DNA from: Candidatus Cloacimonadota bacterium
Lineage (GTDB): Bacteria > Cloacimonadota > Cloacimonadia > Cloacimonadales > Cloacimonadaceae
Length of the DNA: 50,594 bases
Assembly (NCBI GenBank): GCA_018433885.1
Contig: JAHDQK010000026.1
Coordinates: forward strand, 1 to 50,594
Direction of reading: 5' to 3'
Shown here in pieces: positions 34,436-41,827 of this stretch (positions are counted from its first letter, which is position 1; each line of letters begins with the position of its first letter). The position numbers and the translations under genes were made by a program. Below the pieces are notes generated by a model. The model had not been told where the DNA came from. It ran no database searches and saw nothing but the letters and a program-made list of their open reading frames with translations.

Positions 34436-35359
34436 ATGTTTGAAAGAATTCTGAAGCAGCAGATGATGAATCGGGTTCTCTATGCTTTGATTCCGATTGT
34501 TATTTTTGCTGTTTACCTTTTCGGTCTCAGAGTCCTGGCTGTTGTGGCAGCGGCGAATATTGCGGCATATATCAGCGAATACCTGTTTGTGCGCAACAAG
34601 AAACCGGGCAAGGTGACTATGGCTGTCTTTGTGACGGGTACATTAGTCTCTCTTACCCTCCCCCCCACCATTCCCTTGTGGATATCTGCGCTCAGCGGAG
34701 TAATATCCATAGTATTCGGTAAAATGGTGTTTGGCGGTTTCGGTGCGAACATCTTCAATCCAGCTATTCTGGGCAGGACCTTCGTATATATCTCGTTCCC
34801 GAACCAGATGACGATTTCTTGGCTAAAGCCATATCTGCTAAAAGATTTTCCCGGTGGCTTCGCTCACTGGTCGCCAGAGACATCCATGCAAACTGGAGCT
34901 ACTATTCTCAATAGTTTCCGAGCCAGCGGTGAAGAACTATACCCCATGATGGATGCCTTCACCGGCTTTGTTTCCGGTTCGATGGGAGAGACATCAGCTC
35001 TATTGATAATCCTGGCAGGCATTTATCTGATAGTTACAAAAACAGCAAAATGGCAAGCTATGCTTTCCACGATACTTTCTTTAGCCATCTTCACCTGGGC
35101 ATTCTACCCCACCCAGAATCCTTTGTATTTTCTGGTATCCGGGGGGGCAATGTTTGGCATAGTATTTATGGTTACAGACCCTGTCTCAAGCCCTAAAGGA
35201 ACTTGGGGAATTTGGATTTACGGACTTTTGATCGGTTTTCTAACCGTGTTCATTCGCCGTTATTCTCTTTTTGCGGAAGGCTTTATGTTTGCCTTGCTAC
35301 TAACAAATGCGTTTATTCCTCTCATAGAATACGGGCTGGAGAAAGTGGGGAAGAAATGA
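34436..35359 (+). CDS. rnfD: Rnf complex subunit D (NqrB/RnfD family)
   Basis: A 307-residue integral membrane protein with about nine hydrophobic helices. It belongs to the RnfD/NqrB family, membrane subunits that carry flavin and help couple electron transfer to Na+ or H+ export. The QTGATILNS stretch (about 152-160) is a likely covalent-FMN site (S/T-G-A-T type, modified by ApbE). At 307 residues it is the length of RnfD; NqrB is ~410. ATG 34436 follows AAGGA at 10 nt; upstream codons lie in the promoter. First gene of a five-gene operon. Confidence 0.88.
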   Translation: MFERILKQQMMNRVLYALIPIVIFAVYLFGLRVLAVVAAANIAAYISEYLFVRNKKPGKVTMAVFVTGTLVSLTLPPTIPLWISALSGVISIVFGKMVFGGFGANIFNPAILGRTFVYISFPNQMTISWLKPYLLKDFPGGFAHWSPETSMQTGATILNSFRASGEELYPMMDAFTGFVSGSMGETSALLIILAGIYLIVTKTAKWQAMLSTILSLAIFTWAFYPTQNPLYFLVSGGAMFGIVFMVTDPVSSPKGTWGIWIYGLLIGFLTVFIRRYSLFAEGFMFALLLTNAFIPLIEYGLEKVGKK

Positions 35360-36021
35360 AAGACAGCTTTTGGTTTCCCATAGTCTTCATGTTGATCATC
35401 GTGATCATTTTCGCAGGTATCCTGAGTGTGATGTATCGTACCAGCCAACCAAAGATCGAAGCATATCAACAAGAGACATACCAGAAACTAATCCTCGGAA
35501 CTGTAGCAGCGAAACTGGCAGAAGTTACCGGAGAAACTCAACAGATTATCATGGATAGCTATCCGGAATCATATCAAACCCATGTGCAAGAGCTTGATAT
35601 TCCAGGCTTGGAGCGCAGAGCTTTTCGGGCAGTGGTTGCAGACAGCACAATTGCCTACTGTTTTGAAATAGGCGGCAAGGGGCTTTGGGGCACGATGCAG
35701 GCATTGGTCTCCACTAGTACCGACTTTCGAACAATACTGGATCTGGCATTAGTAAGCCAGCAGGAAACACCCGGATTGGGCGCGCGCATTGAGGAGGACT
35801 GGTTTTTGGCACAATTCCGCAACCGCCTCTTTGTAATAAACCCTGAATCTGACACAGATGTAACAGGCAGCTACGAATTCATCGCCGAGACTCAGGTTCC
35901 TGAGAACGACGGTCAACTCAAGCGGGTAACCGGAGCTACGATCACATCTGACGCAGTTCTCAAAATGCTGCGGGATGAGATGAACCACATCTACAACTAT
36001 CTGCGGAATAAAAGCTTATGA
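35356..36021 (+). CDS. rnfG: Rnf complex subunit G (NqrC/RnfG family)
   Basis: A 221-residue protein with one N-terminal membrane helix (about 5-27) and a periplasmic FMN-binding domain. The flavinylation motif VTGATITS (about 195-202) carries the threonine that receives covalent FMN from ApbE. ETPGLGARI (about 139) is the second conserved block. The ATG overlaps the rnfD stop (ATGA). It passes electrons between flavins in the complex. Confidence 0.88.
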   Translation: MKDSFWFPIVFMLIIVIIFAGILSVMYRTSQPKIEAYQQETYQKLILGTVAAKLAEVTGETQQIIMDSYPESYQTHVQELDIPGLERRAFRAVVADSTIAYCFEIGGKGLWGTMQALVSTSTDFRTILDLALVSQQETPGLGARIEEDWFLAQFRNRLFVINPESDTDVTGSYEFIAETQVPENDGQLKRVTGATITSDAVLKMLRDEMNHIYNYLRNKSL

Positions 36022-36614
36022 CAAAGAAAGAAATATTTCTGACCGCTGCCTTCAAGGAGAACTCGATTTGGCGGCAAATCTTGGGGATCTGCTCTGCATT
36101 GGCAGTTACAAATCTGATGATGAACAGCCTGATTATGGGGTTAGGCGTGATCTTCTCCCTCGCTTTGGCAAACTTCAGTATCTCGATCATCCGCTTTTGG
36201 ACTCCCAGAAGTGTGCGAATGATGGTGCAGACTTTGATTATCGCCGCTTATGTGATAATCGTGGACATCTTTCTGAAAGCCAATATGCCCGAGATTAGCA
36301 AGCAATTGGGACCTTATGTGGGGCTGATTATCACAAATTGTATTCTGATGGGTAGAGCGGAGGCATTTGCATCGCAGAACAATCCTCTGGATTCCATGGT
36401 TGATGGCATCGGAGCAGGAGTGGGCTATACTCTCGTGCTTTTGGTGATCTCATTCTTCCGAGAGCTGTTTGGCTTTGGTTCTGTCTTCGGCATCAAGGTC
36501 TTCGGAGCTTGGTGGACAAACTGGAGCATTATGGTAATGGCGCCCAGTGCGTTCTTCCTTTTAGCGATCTTGATCTGGATCATAAACACTCATTATTACA
36601 AGGTAAAAGCATAA
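36018..36614 (+). CDS. rnfE: Rnf complex subunit E (NqrD/RnfE family)
   Basis: A 198-residue protein with six membrane helices. The family motifs are intact: ALAVTNLMMNSLIMGLG with paired Asn/Ser positions near residue 30, and TNCILMGRAEAFAS near 105, whose cysteine is a ligand of the intramembrane iron centre. The start overlaps rnfG (ATGA) and the stop overlaps rnfA (TAATG). Confidence 0.9.
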   Translation: MTKKEIFLTAAFKENSIWRQILGICSALAVTNLMMNSLIMGLGVIFSLALANFSISIIRFWTPRSVRMMVQTLIIAAYVIIVDIFLKANMPEISKQLGPYVGLIITNCILMGRAEAFASQNNPLDSMVDGIGAGVGYTLVLLVISFFRELFGFGSVFGIKVFGAWWTNWSIMVMAPSAFFLLAILIWIINTHYYKVKA

Positions 36615-37201
36615 TGGATATCAGCGCATTTGTTCTGTTTTGGGCAGCAATCTTCACCAGCAATATACTTCTTACAAACTTCTTGGGCATGTGTTCGTAT
36701 CTGTCTGTATCGCGTGAATTGGAATCAGCCTTGGGGCTGGGTACGGCGGTGATCTTTGTGCTTACAGTTACTGCGGCTCTGAACTGGGTGGTATATCACT
36801 ATCTGCTGGTTCCATTTGGCATCGTCTATTTGCAATTCATCGTGTTTATCATTGTTATAGCGGCGTTTGTGCAGTTTTTGGAGCTTTTGATAGAGCGCTA
36901 TGCTCCTGCCTTGTACTACACCTTGGGTATCTTCCTGCCTTTGATCACGGTGAACTGCGCCATTTTTGGGGTCAGCTTGTTCATGATTATTCGGGATTAC
37001 AACTTCCTTCAATCTGTGGCGTTTGGAGCAGGAAGCGGTATTGGTTGGCTGTTGGCAATCCTGATGCTGGCGGGTATCCGCAGAAAGCTGAAAGAGAAAC
37101 TTGTTCCGATAGGTCTGCGTGGTGCCGGCATCAGCCTGATCATTACGGGAATTATGGCCCTCGGTTTTGTTGGGTTTTCTGGCATAGTGCAGATTCAATA
37201 G
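36614..37201 (+). CDS. rnfA: Rnf complex subunit A (NqrE/RnfA family)
   Basis: A 195-residue six-helix membrane protein paired with RnfE in inverted topology. FTSNILLTNFLGMCSYLSVS (about 14-33) and LPLITVNCAIFGVSLF (about 108) hold the conserved cysteines that share the intramembrane iron cluster. The TAATG junction with rnfE indicates coupled translation. Confidence 0.92.
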   Translation: MDISAFVLFWAAIFTSNILLTNFLGMCSYLSVSRELESALGLGTAVIFVLTVTAALNWVVYHYLLVPFGIVYLQFIVFIIVIAAFVQFLELLIERYAPALYYTLGIFLPLITVNCAIFGVSLFMIIRDYNFLQSVAFGAGSGIGWLLAILMLAGIRRKLKEKLVPIGLRGAGISLIITGIMALGFVGFSGIVQIQ

Positions 37202-37210
37202 GGGAAGATG

Positions 37211-38314
37211 ATGCTTCAAAGAATAGTTACAGATATCTTACTGATGAGTGGGATTGGCGTAGTGCTTGCCTTCATTATGGTGATTGCCCAAAGATGGCTC
37301 AGCAATTATGGGGAAGTGAATTTAAACATCAACTCCAAGCGTGATATGAAGGTGACAGGAGGCAACAGCCTGCTTGCAACCCTCAGTGACAGCCAGATAT
37401 TCATTCCTTCCGCTTGTGGCGGCAGAGGTTCTTGCGGAGCATGTAAATGTAAGGTGATCGATGGCGGTGGCCCACTTTTACCTACAGAAAGACCGCTCTT
37501 GACCAAGGCTGAGCAAGCGGATAGCATCCGCCTCGCCTGCCAGGTGAAAGTAAAAAGCGATATCAACATCCAGATACCCGAAGATATATTTAACATCCGC
37601 CGCTTCAATACGGTGATCGAAGAAATCGTGGATTATACTTACGATATCAAAGGGATAGTATTTAAGCTCCAAAATGGAGAAACCATCGATTTTAAAGCTG
37701 GACAGTATGTCCAATTAGAAACAGTGCCCTATGCCAAGGTAAAGCAGAAAGTAGTTAGAGCTTACTCTATCTCTTCCAAACCGGAGCTGAACGATAGGAT
37801 TCAATTGATCATTCGCTTGGTTCCGGAAGGGATTTGTACCACCTGGGTGCATAAGTTTCTAAAAGTGGGGGATAAAGTCAGTTTCACCGGACCCTATGGG
37901 GATTTTTATCTGCGGGATACAGATGCGGATATCCTGTTTGTTGCCGGTGGTTCAGGAAAAGCACCGATCAAATCTATGTTGGAACATCTACAGGAGGTTG
38001 GCACAAAGCGAAAGATGACTTACTTCTTTGGTGCCCGGACTACCAAAGATCTGTATTTGACAGATGAGTTCAGGGTATTCGAGAAGCACTTTGATGATTT
38101 TTCATATGTACCGGTACTATCCCACGCAAGTCCGGAGGAGAATTGGGATGGGAAGACCGGATTTGTAATGCCATACTTTAAAGATGCGATAAGAGACCCC
38201 AAGAACACCGAGGCTTACCTGTGTGGCAGCCCCGGAATGATCTCGGCGGTTACCAAATCTTTGATCGAATATGGCTTATCGGAAGAGAAAATCTATTACG
38301 ATAGTTTTGGGTGA
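37211..38314 (+). CDS. nqrF: NqrF-like NADH:acceptor reductase subunit
   Basis: A 367-residue NqrF-type protein: one N-terminal membrane helix (about 5-25), a [2Fe-2S] domain with CGGRGSCGAC (about 68-77) and a fourth ligand in RLACQV, an FAD domain with RAYSISS (about 178), and an NADH-binding domain with VAGGSGKAPIKS (about 238), ending YYDSFG. It takes electrons from NADH and feeds the membrane flavins. GGGGA lies 5 nt before ATG 37211. Its presence at the end of an Rnf D-G-E-A operon, where neither RnfB/RnfC nor NqrA is encoded, is unusual. Confidence 0.9.
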   Translation: MLQRIVTDILLMSGIGVVLAFIMVIAQRWLSNYGEVNLNINSKRDMKVTGGNSLLATLSDSQIFIPSACGGRGSCGACKCKVIDGGGPLLPTERPLLTKAEQADSIRLACQVKVKSDINIQIPEDIFNIRRFNTVIEEIVDYTYDIKGIVFKLQNGETIDFKAGQYVQLETVPYAKVKQKVVRAYSISSKPELNDRIQLIIRLVPEGICTTWVHKFLKVGDKVSFTGPYGDFYLRDTDADILFVAGGSGKAPIKSMLEHLQEVGTKRKMTYFFGARTTKDLYLTDEFRVFEKHFDDFSYVPVLSHASPEENWDGKTGFVMPYFKDAIRDPKNTEAYLCGSPGMISAVTKSLIEYGLSEEKIYYDSFG

Positions 38315-38318
38315 TATC

Positions 38319-38771
38319 ATGAAAAGAACTCCGCAAGAATCCAGAATCATAGCAAAAATGCAGCCCGGAGTGATCACATTGGGTGGTTTTCTGGGAACAG
38401 ACAAAAGAGATTTTACGCAGATAATTGCCGATGATGAAAAAACCCTTGAGAAGTGCGGTAAAACTGCCGAAGAAATCGCGGAAAGGCTGGAGTACTTTCA
38501 ACAGCAGAGTTTTGATGCTTTTGAGAGCAACACAATTGTGGACAATAAATACAAGGTGGAAACCGAGGTAGTGCGCGGTTACCTCCCGTGTCCTTTCAAC
38601 CATCAGGGGATTTATCGTAAAAGCTATACTACGGTAACTAATCTGCAAAGCGGGAAATCTTTTACTTTTTCCGCGCTAAACATTCACTTGATAAGAGCCC
38701 ATCATTTTTTTGAGGGGAAGAAATCGCATTTCCGTTTGGAACCCGATGAAGTGATCAAGGAGCTATTCTAG
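38319..38771 (+). CDS. conserved-looking hypothetical protein
   Basis: A 150-residue soluble protein I do not recognise. It starts 2 nt after the nqrF stop region (ATG 38319, with GGGTGA upstream), so it is probably co-transcribed with the pump operon. The sequence has an N-terminal PGVITLGGFLGTDKR block, a helical region rich in Glu, a PCPFNHQGIY motif near 88-97 and a C-terminal ALNIHLIRAHHFFEG block with several His. The Cys/His content could bind a metal. No membrane helix. Confidence 0.6.
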   Translation: MKRTPQESRIIAKMQPGVITLGGFLGTDKRDFTQIIADDEKTLEKCGKTAEEIAERLEYFQQQSFDAFESNTIVDNKYKVETEVVRGYLPCPFNHQGIYRKSYTTVTNLQSGKSFTFSALNIHLIRAHHFFEGKKSHFRLEPDEVIKELF

Positions 38772-38802
38772 AAAAATAATCATTGACTGTAAGCAGGCTT
38801 CG

Positions 38803-38836
38803 TCAAACATGGTACTCTCACAATAGACATGTTTGA
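38803..38836 (+). promoter_or_regulatory. 9-bp inverted repeat upstream of the zinc-ribbon gene
   Basis: TCAAACATG (38803-38811) and CATGTTTGA (38828-38836) are perfect reverse complements 16 bp apart, 24 bp before the start codon. It may be an operator or a leader hairpin. Confidence 0.4.
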
Positions 38837-38859
38837 GTAATGAATAAAAGGAGTCCCAA

Positions 38860-39036
38860 ATGGCGAAGAATAATCGTGGTAAAACTCTCAGAAGCTTGCC
38901 ATTTCATGCGCGTGGTGAATGTCCGCATTGCCATCGTACAGGCGTGAAGCTTATGTATGAGATCAAAGCACAGGACAAGACCGTAAAAGTCTGCAAGACC
39001 TGTAAAAGCACACCAGCCGAAAAGCTCAGTGCCTAA
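38860..39036 (+). CDS. 58-residue zinc-ribbon microprotein
   Basis: ATG 38860 opens a 58-codon frame preceded by AAAGGAG at 7 nt and followed by a good terminator. The product is basic (MAKNNRGKTLRSL) and carries CPHC (about 22-25) and CKTC (about 45-48), a classic two-knuckle zinc ribbon resembling small ribosomal or ribosome-associated proteins. The function is unknown. Basic charge and size fit an rRNA- or nucleic-acid-binding protein. It has its own leader with an inverted repeat. Confidence 0.8.
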   Translation: MAKNNRGKTLRSLPFHARGECPHCHRTGVKLMYEIKAQDKTVKVCKTCKSTPAEKLSA

Positions 39037-39053
39037 GGCATGTAGCATAGTTT

Positions 39054-39079
39054 GGGAGAGCGTAGCTCTCCCTTTCTTT
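39054..39079 (+). terminator. terminator after the zinc-ribbon gene
   Basis: GGGAGAGC-GTA-GCTCTCCC followed by TTTCTTT, immediately upstream of the rsmA ribosome site, so rsmA needs read-through or an own promoter. Confidence 0.8.
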
Positions 39080-39093
39080 ATAAGTAGGAAATT

Positions 39094-39876
39094 TTGAAGG
39101 CCATCAAAGAACTGGGGCAACACTTTCTAACGGATCCGGCAATCGCTTCCGCGATCGCGGAGCTGGGTGAGATATCTGCCGGAGACAGAGTATGGGAGGT
39201 AGGTCCGGGACCCGGTATTCTAAGTGCAGAGCTGATAAGAAGAGGAGCAAAGCTGGAGGCTTTCGAGCTGGACAAGCGGATGGCTGATATCCTTAAAAGC
39301 CGCTTTGGCGACGCGATTGACCTTACGCTAATCGATATTTTGCGCTTGAACTGGAAGGAGCAGATCTCGCATGGCTTGTTTCCGCTCAAGATCATCGCCA
39401 ACATCCCTTATCAGATCACATCACCCTTACTCTATATGATTCAGGAACATAACGAGGATTTTAACTTGGTTGTTCTGATGGTTCAGAAGGAGGTAGCGCA
39501 AAGGCTTTCTGCCAGCCCTGGCAGCAAGGATTTCGGTCCCCTAACCATCAAACTAGGTCTTGCCTACTGCATTCATACAGAATTCATGGTGGGCAGGGAG
39601 TTCTTTGATCCTGTTCCCAAGGTAGATTCCGCCGTGATTGTAATGCGGAGAAGAACAGATACTCCTGTGATCAAAGACCGTGCTTTTTTTTCCAAATTGC
39701 TTACTTCCGCTTTTGCGCATCGACGCAAGACCTTAAGAAACAATCTTCTGGCTGTTTTCGGCAAGAACGGCACTGAAGAATTGGAAAATCGCTCCGGGAT
39801 CAACTTTGGCAGACGCGCGGAGACACTGAGTGAAAAAGAATTCATTCATCTGGCTGATCTCGCTACTGATCTTTAG
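39094..39876 (+). CDS. rsmA: 16S rRNA dimethyladenosine transferase RsmA (KsgA)
   Basis: A 260-residue SAM-dependent methyltransferase that dimethylates two adjacent adenosines near the 3' end of 16S rRNA during small-subunit maturation. GQHFLTD at the N-terminus, VGPGPGIL (SAM motif I, about 34-41), NIPYQITSPLL (catalytic NIPY, about 106) and the C-terminal FAHRRKTLRNNL block are all present. Initiation is at TTG 39094, with TAGGAAA upstream; no ATG is available near the conserved start. The 3' end overlaps the next gene by 47 nt. Confidence 0.93.
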   Translation: MKAIKELGQHFLTDPAIASAIAELGEISAGDRVWEVGPGPGILSAELIRRGAKLEAFELDKRMADILKSRFGDAIDLTLIDILRLNWKEQISHGLFPLKIIANIPYQITSPLLYMIQEHNEDFNLVVLMVQKEVAQRLSASPGSKDFGPLTIKLGLAYCIHTEFMVGREFFDPVPKVDSAVIVMRRRTDTPVIKDRAFFSKLLTSAFAHRRKTLRNNLLAVFGKNGTEELENRSGINFGRRAETLSEKEFIHLADLATDL

Positions 39877-41617
39877 TTCAGCCTTAGCGGCACAATCCAA
39901 CGGAATCGAGTTTTACCATTTTAACAGCGATAACATTCGCATTTTGGAATCCATCCTCCAATACAATGCTAGCCCCTTGGCGGGGACAAATGTAAGTGTT
40001 TTGGGGCAAAGTTCCTGGGAAGACCGGCTGAACTTCAACCAGGATATCCGCAGATCCCTATTGGGAAGCAGTTTTTCATATCTGGGCAGACACTTCCACC
40101 ACACCATGATGATGGATTACGAATCCTATTACGACGTAAGTGACCTGGAGCCAACCGCGTATATCAATAAAAACGGAAGATTGGGCTATCAACTATATTG
40201 GTCTCCGGCAGACAGCCTCAGCTTCAGCTTGGCTACCCAAGGGCTTATCCGAAATGAGCAGGATCGCTATCTTCAGGATACTTTTCGTCATAGCGACGGT
40301 TTGCACATGAGTGCAAATTCGTCCTACCAGTTTGAACATAGAGCCGTTGGTGCCGGAATTCACGCCAGTGCCGAGCGCAAAGATATGGATTGGGAAGCAT
40401 ATCAGAATGTCTCGCTGGGAGCAAGTATCAACGCGCATACCAATAGTATCCTATGGGATAGTAGTTTTAACATTAGCAGACGCTTGGATGATATCTTTAA
40501 CTTGATGCAAGACCAAAGCGATACCCGTAGTTTCTACCAAAAACAAGATGAACAGAAACGTACAGGTTTAAACATCTCAACAAATTTCCAGTTTTATCCT
40601 AATGACAAGCTCAGCATCATACTGAGGGAAGACTACAGCGAAAAGCGCACTATCTTGAAAGAGAACACTATCCGCAACAACGGGGAATTCTTCAACGACA
40701 TGAATCTGGGAATAAGTTACGACATCATGCCAAACCTGAACTTCAATATCTCGGCAAACCATTTGTATTCCATCAAAGATTTTAACATTGCACAAAATAT
40801 GCGGCATGTGGAAAACAGGATATTGAACATCAGCAGCGGATGGGAATATAGTCCATACGATTCACTTTTTGCCGGATTGGGTATCAGCTTGCAACGCACA
40901 AGTTTCCCTGAAAATGAAGACTGGGACAACGACCTCCGCAATAAAAGCGCCAGGTTGGGCTGGAAGCACTACTATCGAGACCACGTCCGGTTTGCCAATT
41001 GGTTTATATACTCATATCGAGAGGATGTCTATACCAGCGGCTTGCTATCCGCTAACAATCACAATCTGGAAAGCTTCAGCTACCAGCCCGCAGCCACCAT
41101 CCTCTTCGGAGATCGAATCGCCTTTTCCCAAGAGTATCAGATCCGAACAGATTATACGGACTATATGTTCCATGAGAAGCGTACAGACTTGCTGTTTCGC
41201 CAACTCGCCTGCAGGTATAATCTGGTATTCGACAGTTATCCCTATGTGGCGCGTAGTGGAGATGATCTTTGGTTTGCAATGCCTTATCGCTCAAACAAGG
41301 GTAGTGCTCTCCTTACAGATTTGGGTTTCTCATACGAGGAAAACCAATCTGCCCAAAAAGAACTGGATTACTATGATATTAACTACAAAAACCGGAAGTA
41401 CATCGGCAATTTGACCATCAAGCACGACGTTGGGGATTTCTATTACTTCGTTCAACCCCAATACAGCTGGGGAACCTGGCAAGAGTACTCGCTAAAAGCA
41501 GGCACCTTCTGGAATTTTGACAACGGTAGCTATCTGGAATTCAACCTGACCCCCATCTCAGAAGACCTCAAAGAGATAGATTGGCGTAGCTCCGTGAACC
41601 TCTCAATCATCTTTTGA
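39830..41617 (+). CDS. outer-membrane beta-barrel protein
   Basis: A 595-residue exported protein. It begins at GTG 39830 inside rsmA and has a good signal peptide (VKKNSFIWLISLLIFSSALA, cleavage before AQS). The mature part is a long series of alternating hydrophobic/polar strands rich in Tyr, Trp, Phe, Asn and Ser, and it ends in Phe (SSVNLSIIF), as expected for a protein folded by the BAM machinery. No named porin or TonB-receptor family is recognised. The overlap with rsmA is unusual in a functionally unrelated pair. Confidence 0.75.
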   Translation: MKKNSFIWLISLLIFSSALAAQSNGIEFYHFNSDNIRILESILQYNASPLAGTNVSVLGQSSWEDRLNFNQDIRRSLLGSSFSYLGRHFHHTMMMDYESYYDVSDLEPTAYINKNGRLGYQLYWSPADSLSFSLATQGLIRNEQDRYLQDTFRHSDGLHMSANSSYQFEHRAVGAGIHASAERKDMDWEAYQNVSLGASINAHTNSILWDSSFNISRRLDDIFNLMQDQSDTRSFYQKQDEQKRTGLNISTNFQFYPNDKLSIILREDYSEKRTILKENTIRNNGEFFNDMNLGISYDIMPNLNFNISANHLYSIKDFNIAQNMRHVENRILNISSGWEYSPYDSLFAGLGISLQRTSFPENEDWDNDLRNKSARLGWKHYYRDHVRFANWFIYSYREDVYTSGLLSANNHNLESFSYQPAATILFGDRIAFSQEYQIRTDYTDYMFHEKRTDLLFRQLACRYNLVFDSYPYVARSGDDLWFAMPYRSNKGSALLTDLGFSYEENQSAQKELDYYDINYKNRKYIGNLTIKHDVGDFYYFVQPQYSWGTWQEYSLKAGTFWNFDNGSYLEFNLTPISEDLKEIDWRSSVNLSIIF

Positions 41618-41646
41618 TTGACAAAAAAAGCCCCATAGGATCGTAT
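41618..41646 (+). promoter_or_regulatory. probable SRP RNA promoter
   Basis: Perfect TTGACA (41618-41623), beginning just after the barrel-protein stop, with a poor -10 (TCGTAT, 41641-41646) at 17 bp. The SRP RNA starts ~7 nt later. Confidence 0.45.
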
Positions 41647-41652
41647 GCTCAC

Positions 41653-41743
41653 GCCAGGTACAGCCAATGTCTGAATGTGAACCATGTCAGGTCGGGAACG
41701 AAGCAGCATTAAGCAATCTCAGATATGTGTGTTGCTGCCTGGC
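41653..41743 (+). ncRNA. ffs: signal recognition particle RNA (4.5S type)
   Basis: The conserved apical domain GTCAGGTC.GGAA.GAAGCAGC is present (about 41687-41706). The ends pair GCCAGG (41653-41658) with CCTGGC (41738-41743) to give a ~91-nt small bacterial SRP RNA hairpin, followed directly by eight T residues that act as terminator. It binds Ffh to target nascent membrane proteins to the translocon. Confidence 0.92.
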
Positions 41744-41827
41744 ATTTTTTTTGGGTTTAGGCTTCGATATTGCTTCATTCCACAATACATTGATACAGCT
41801 CTTGGAGCTGTTGAATAAAGGATTTTT

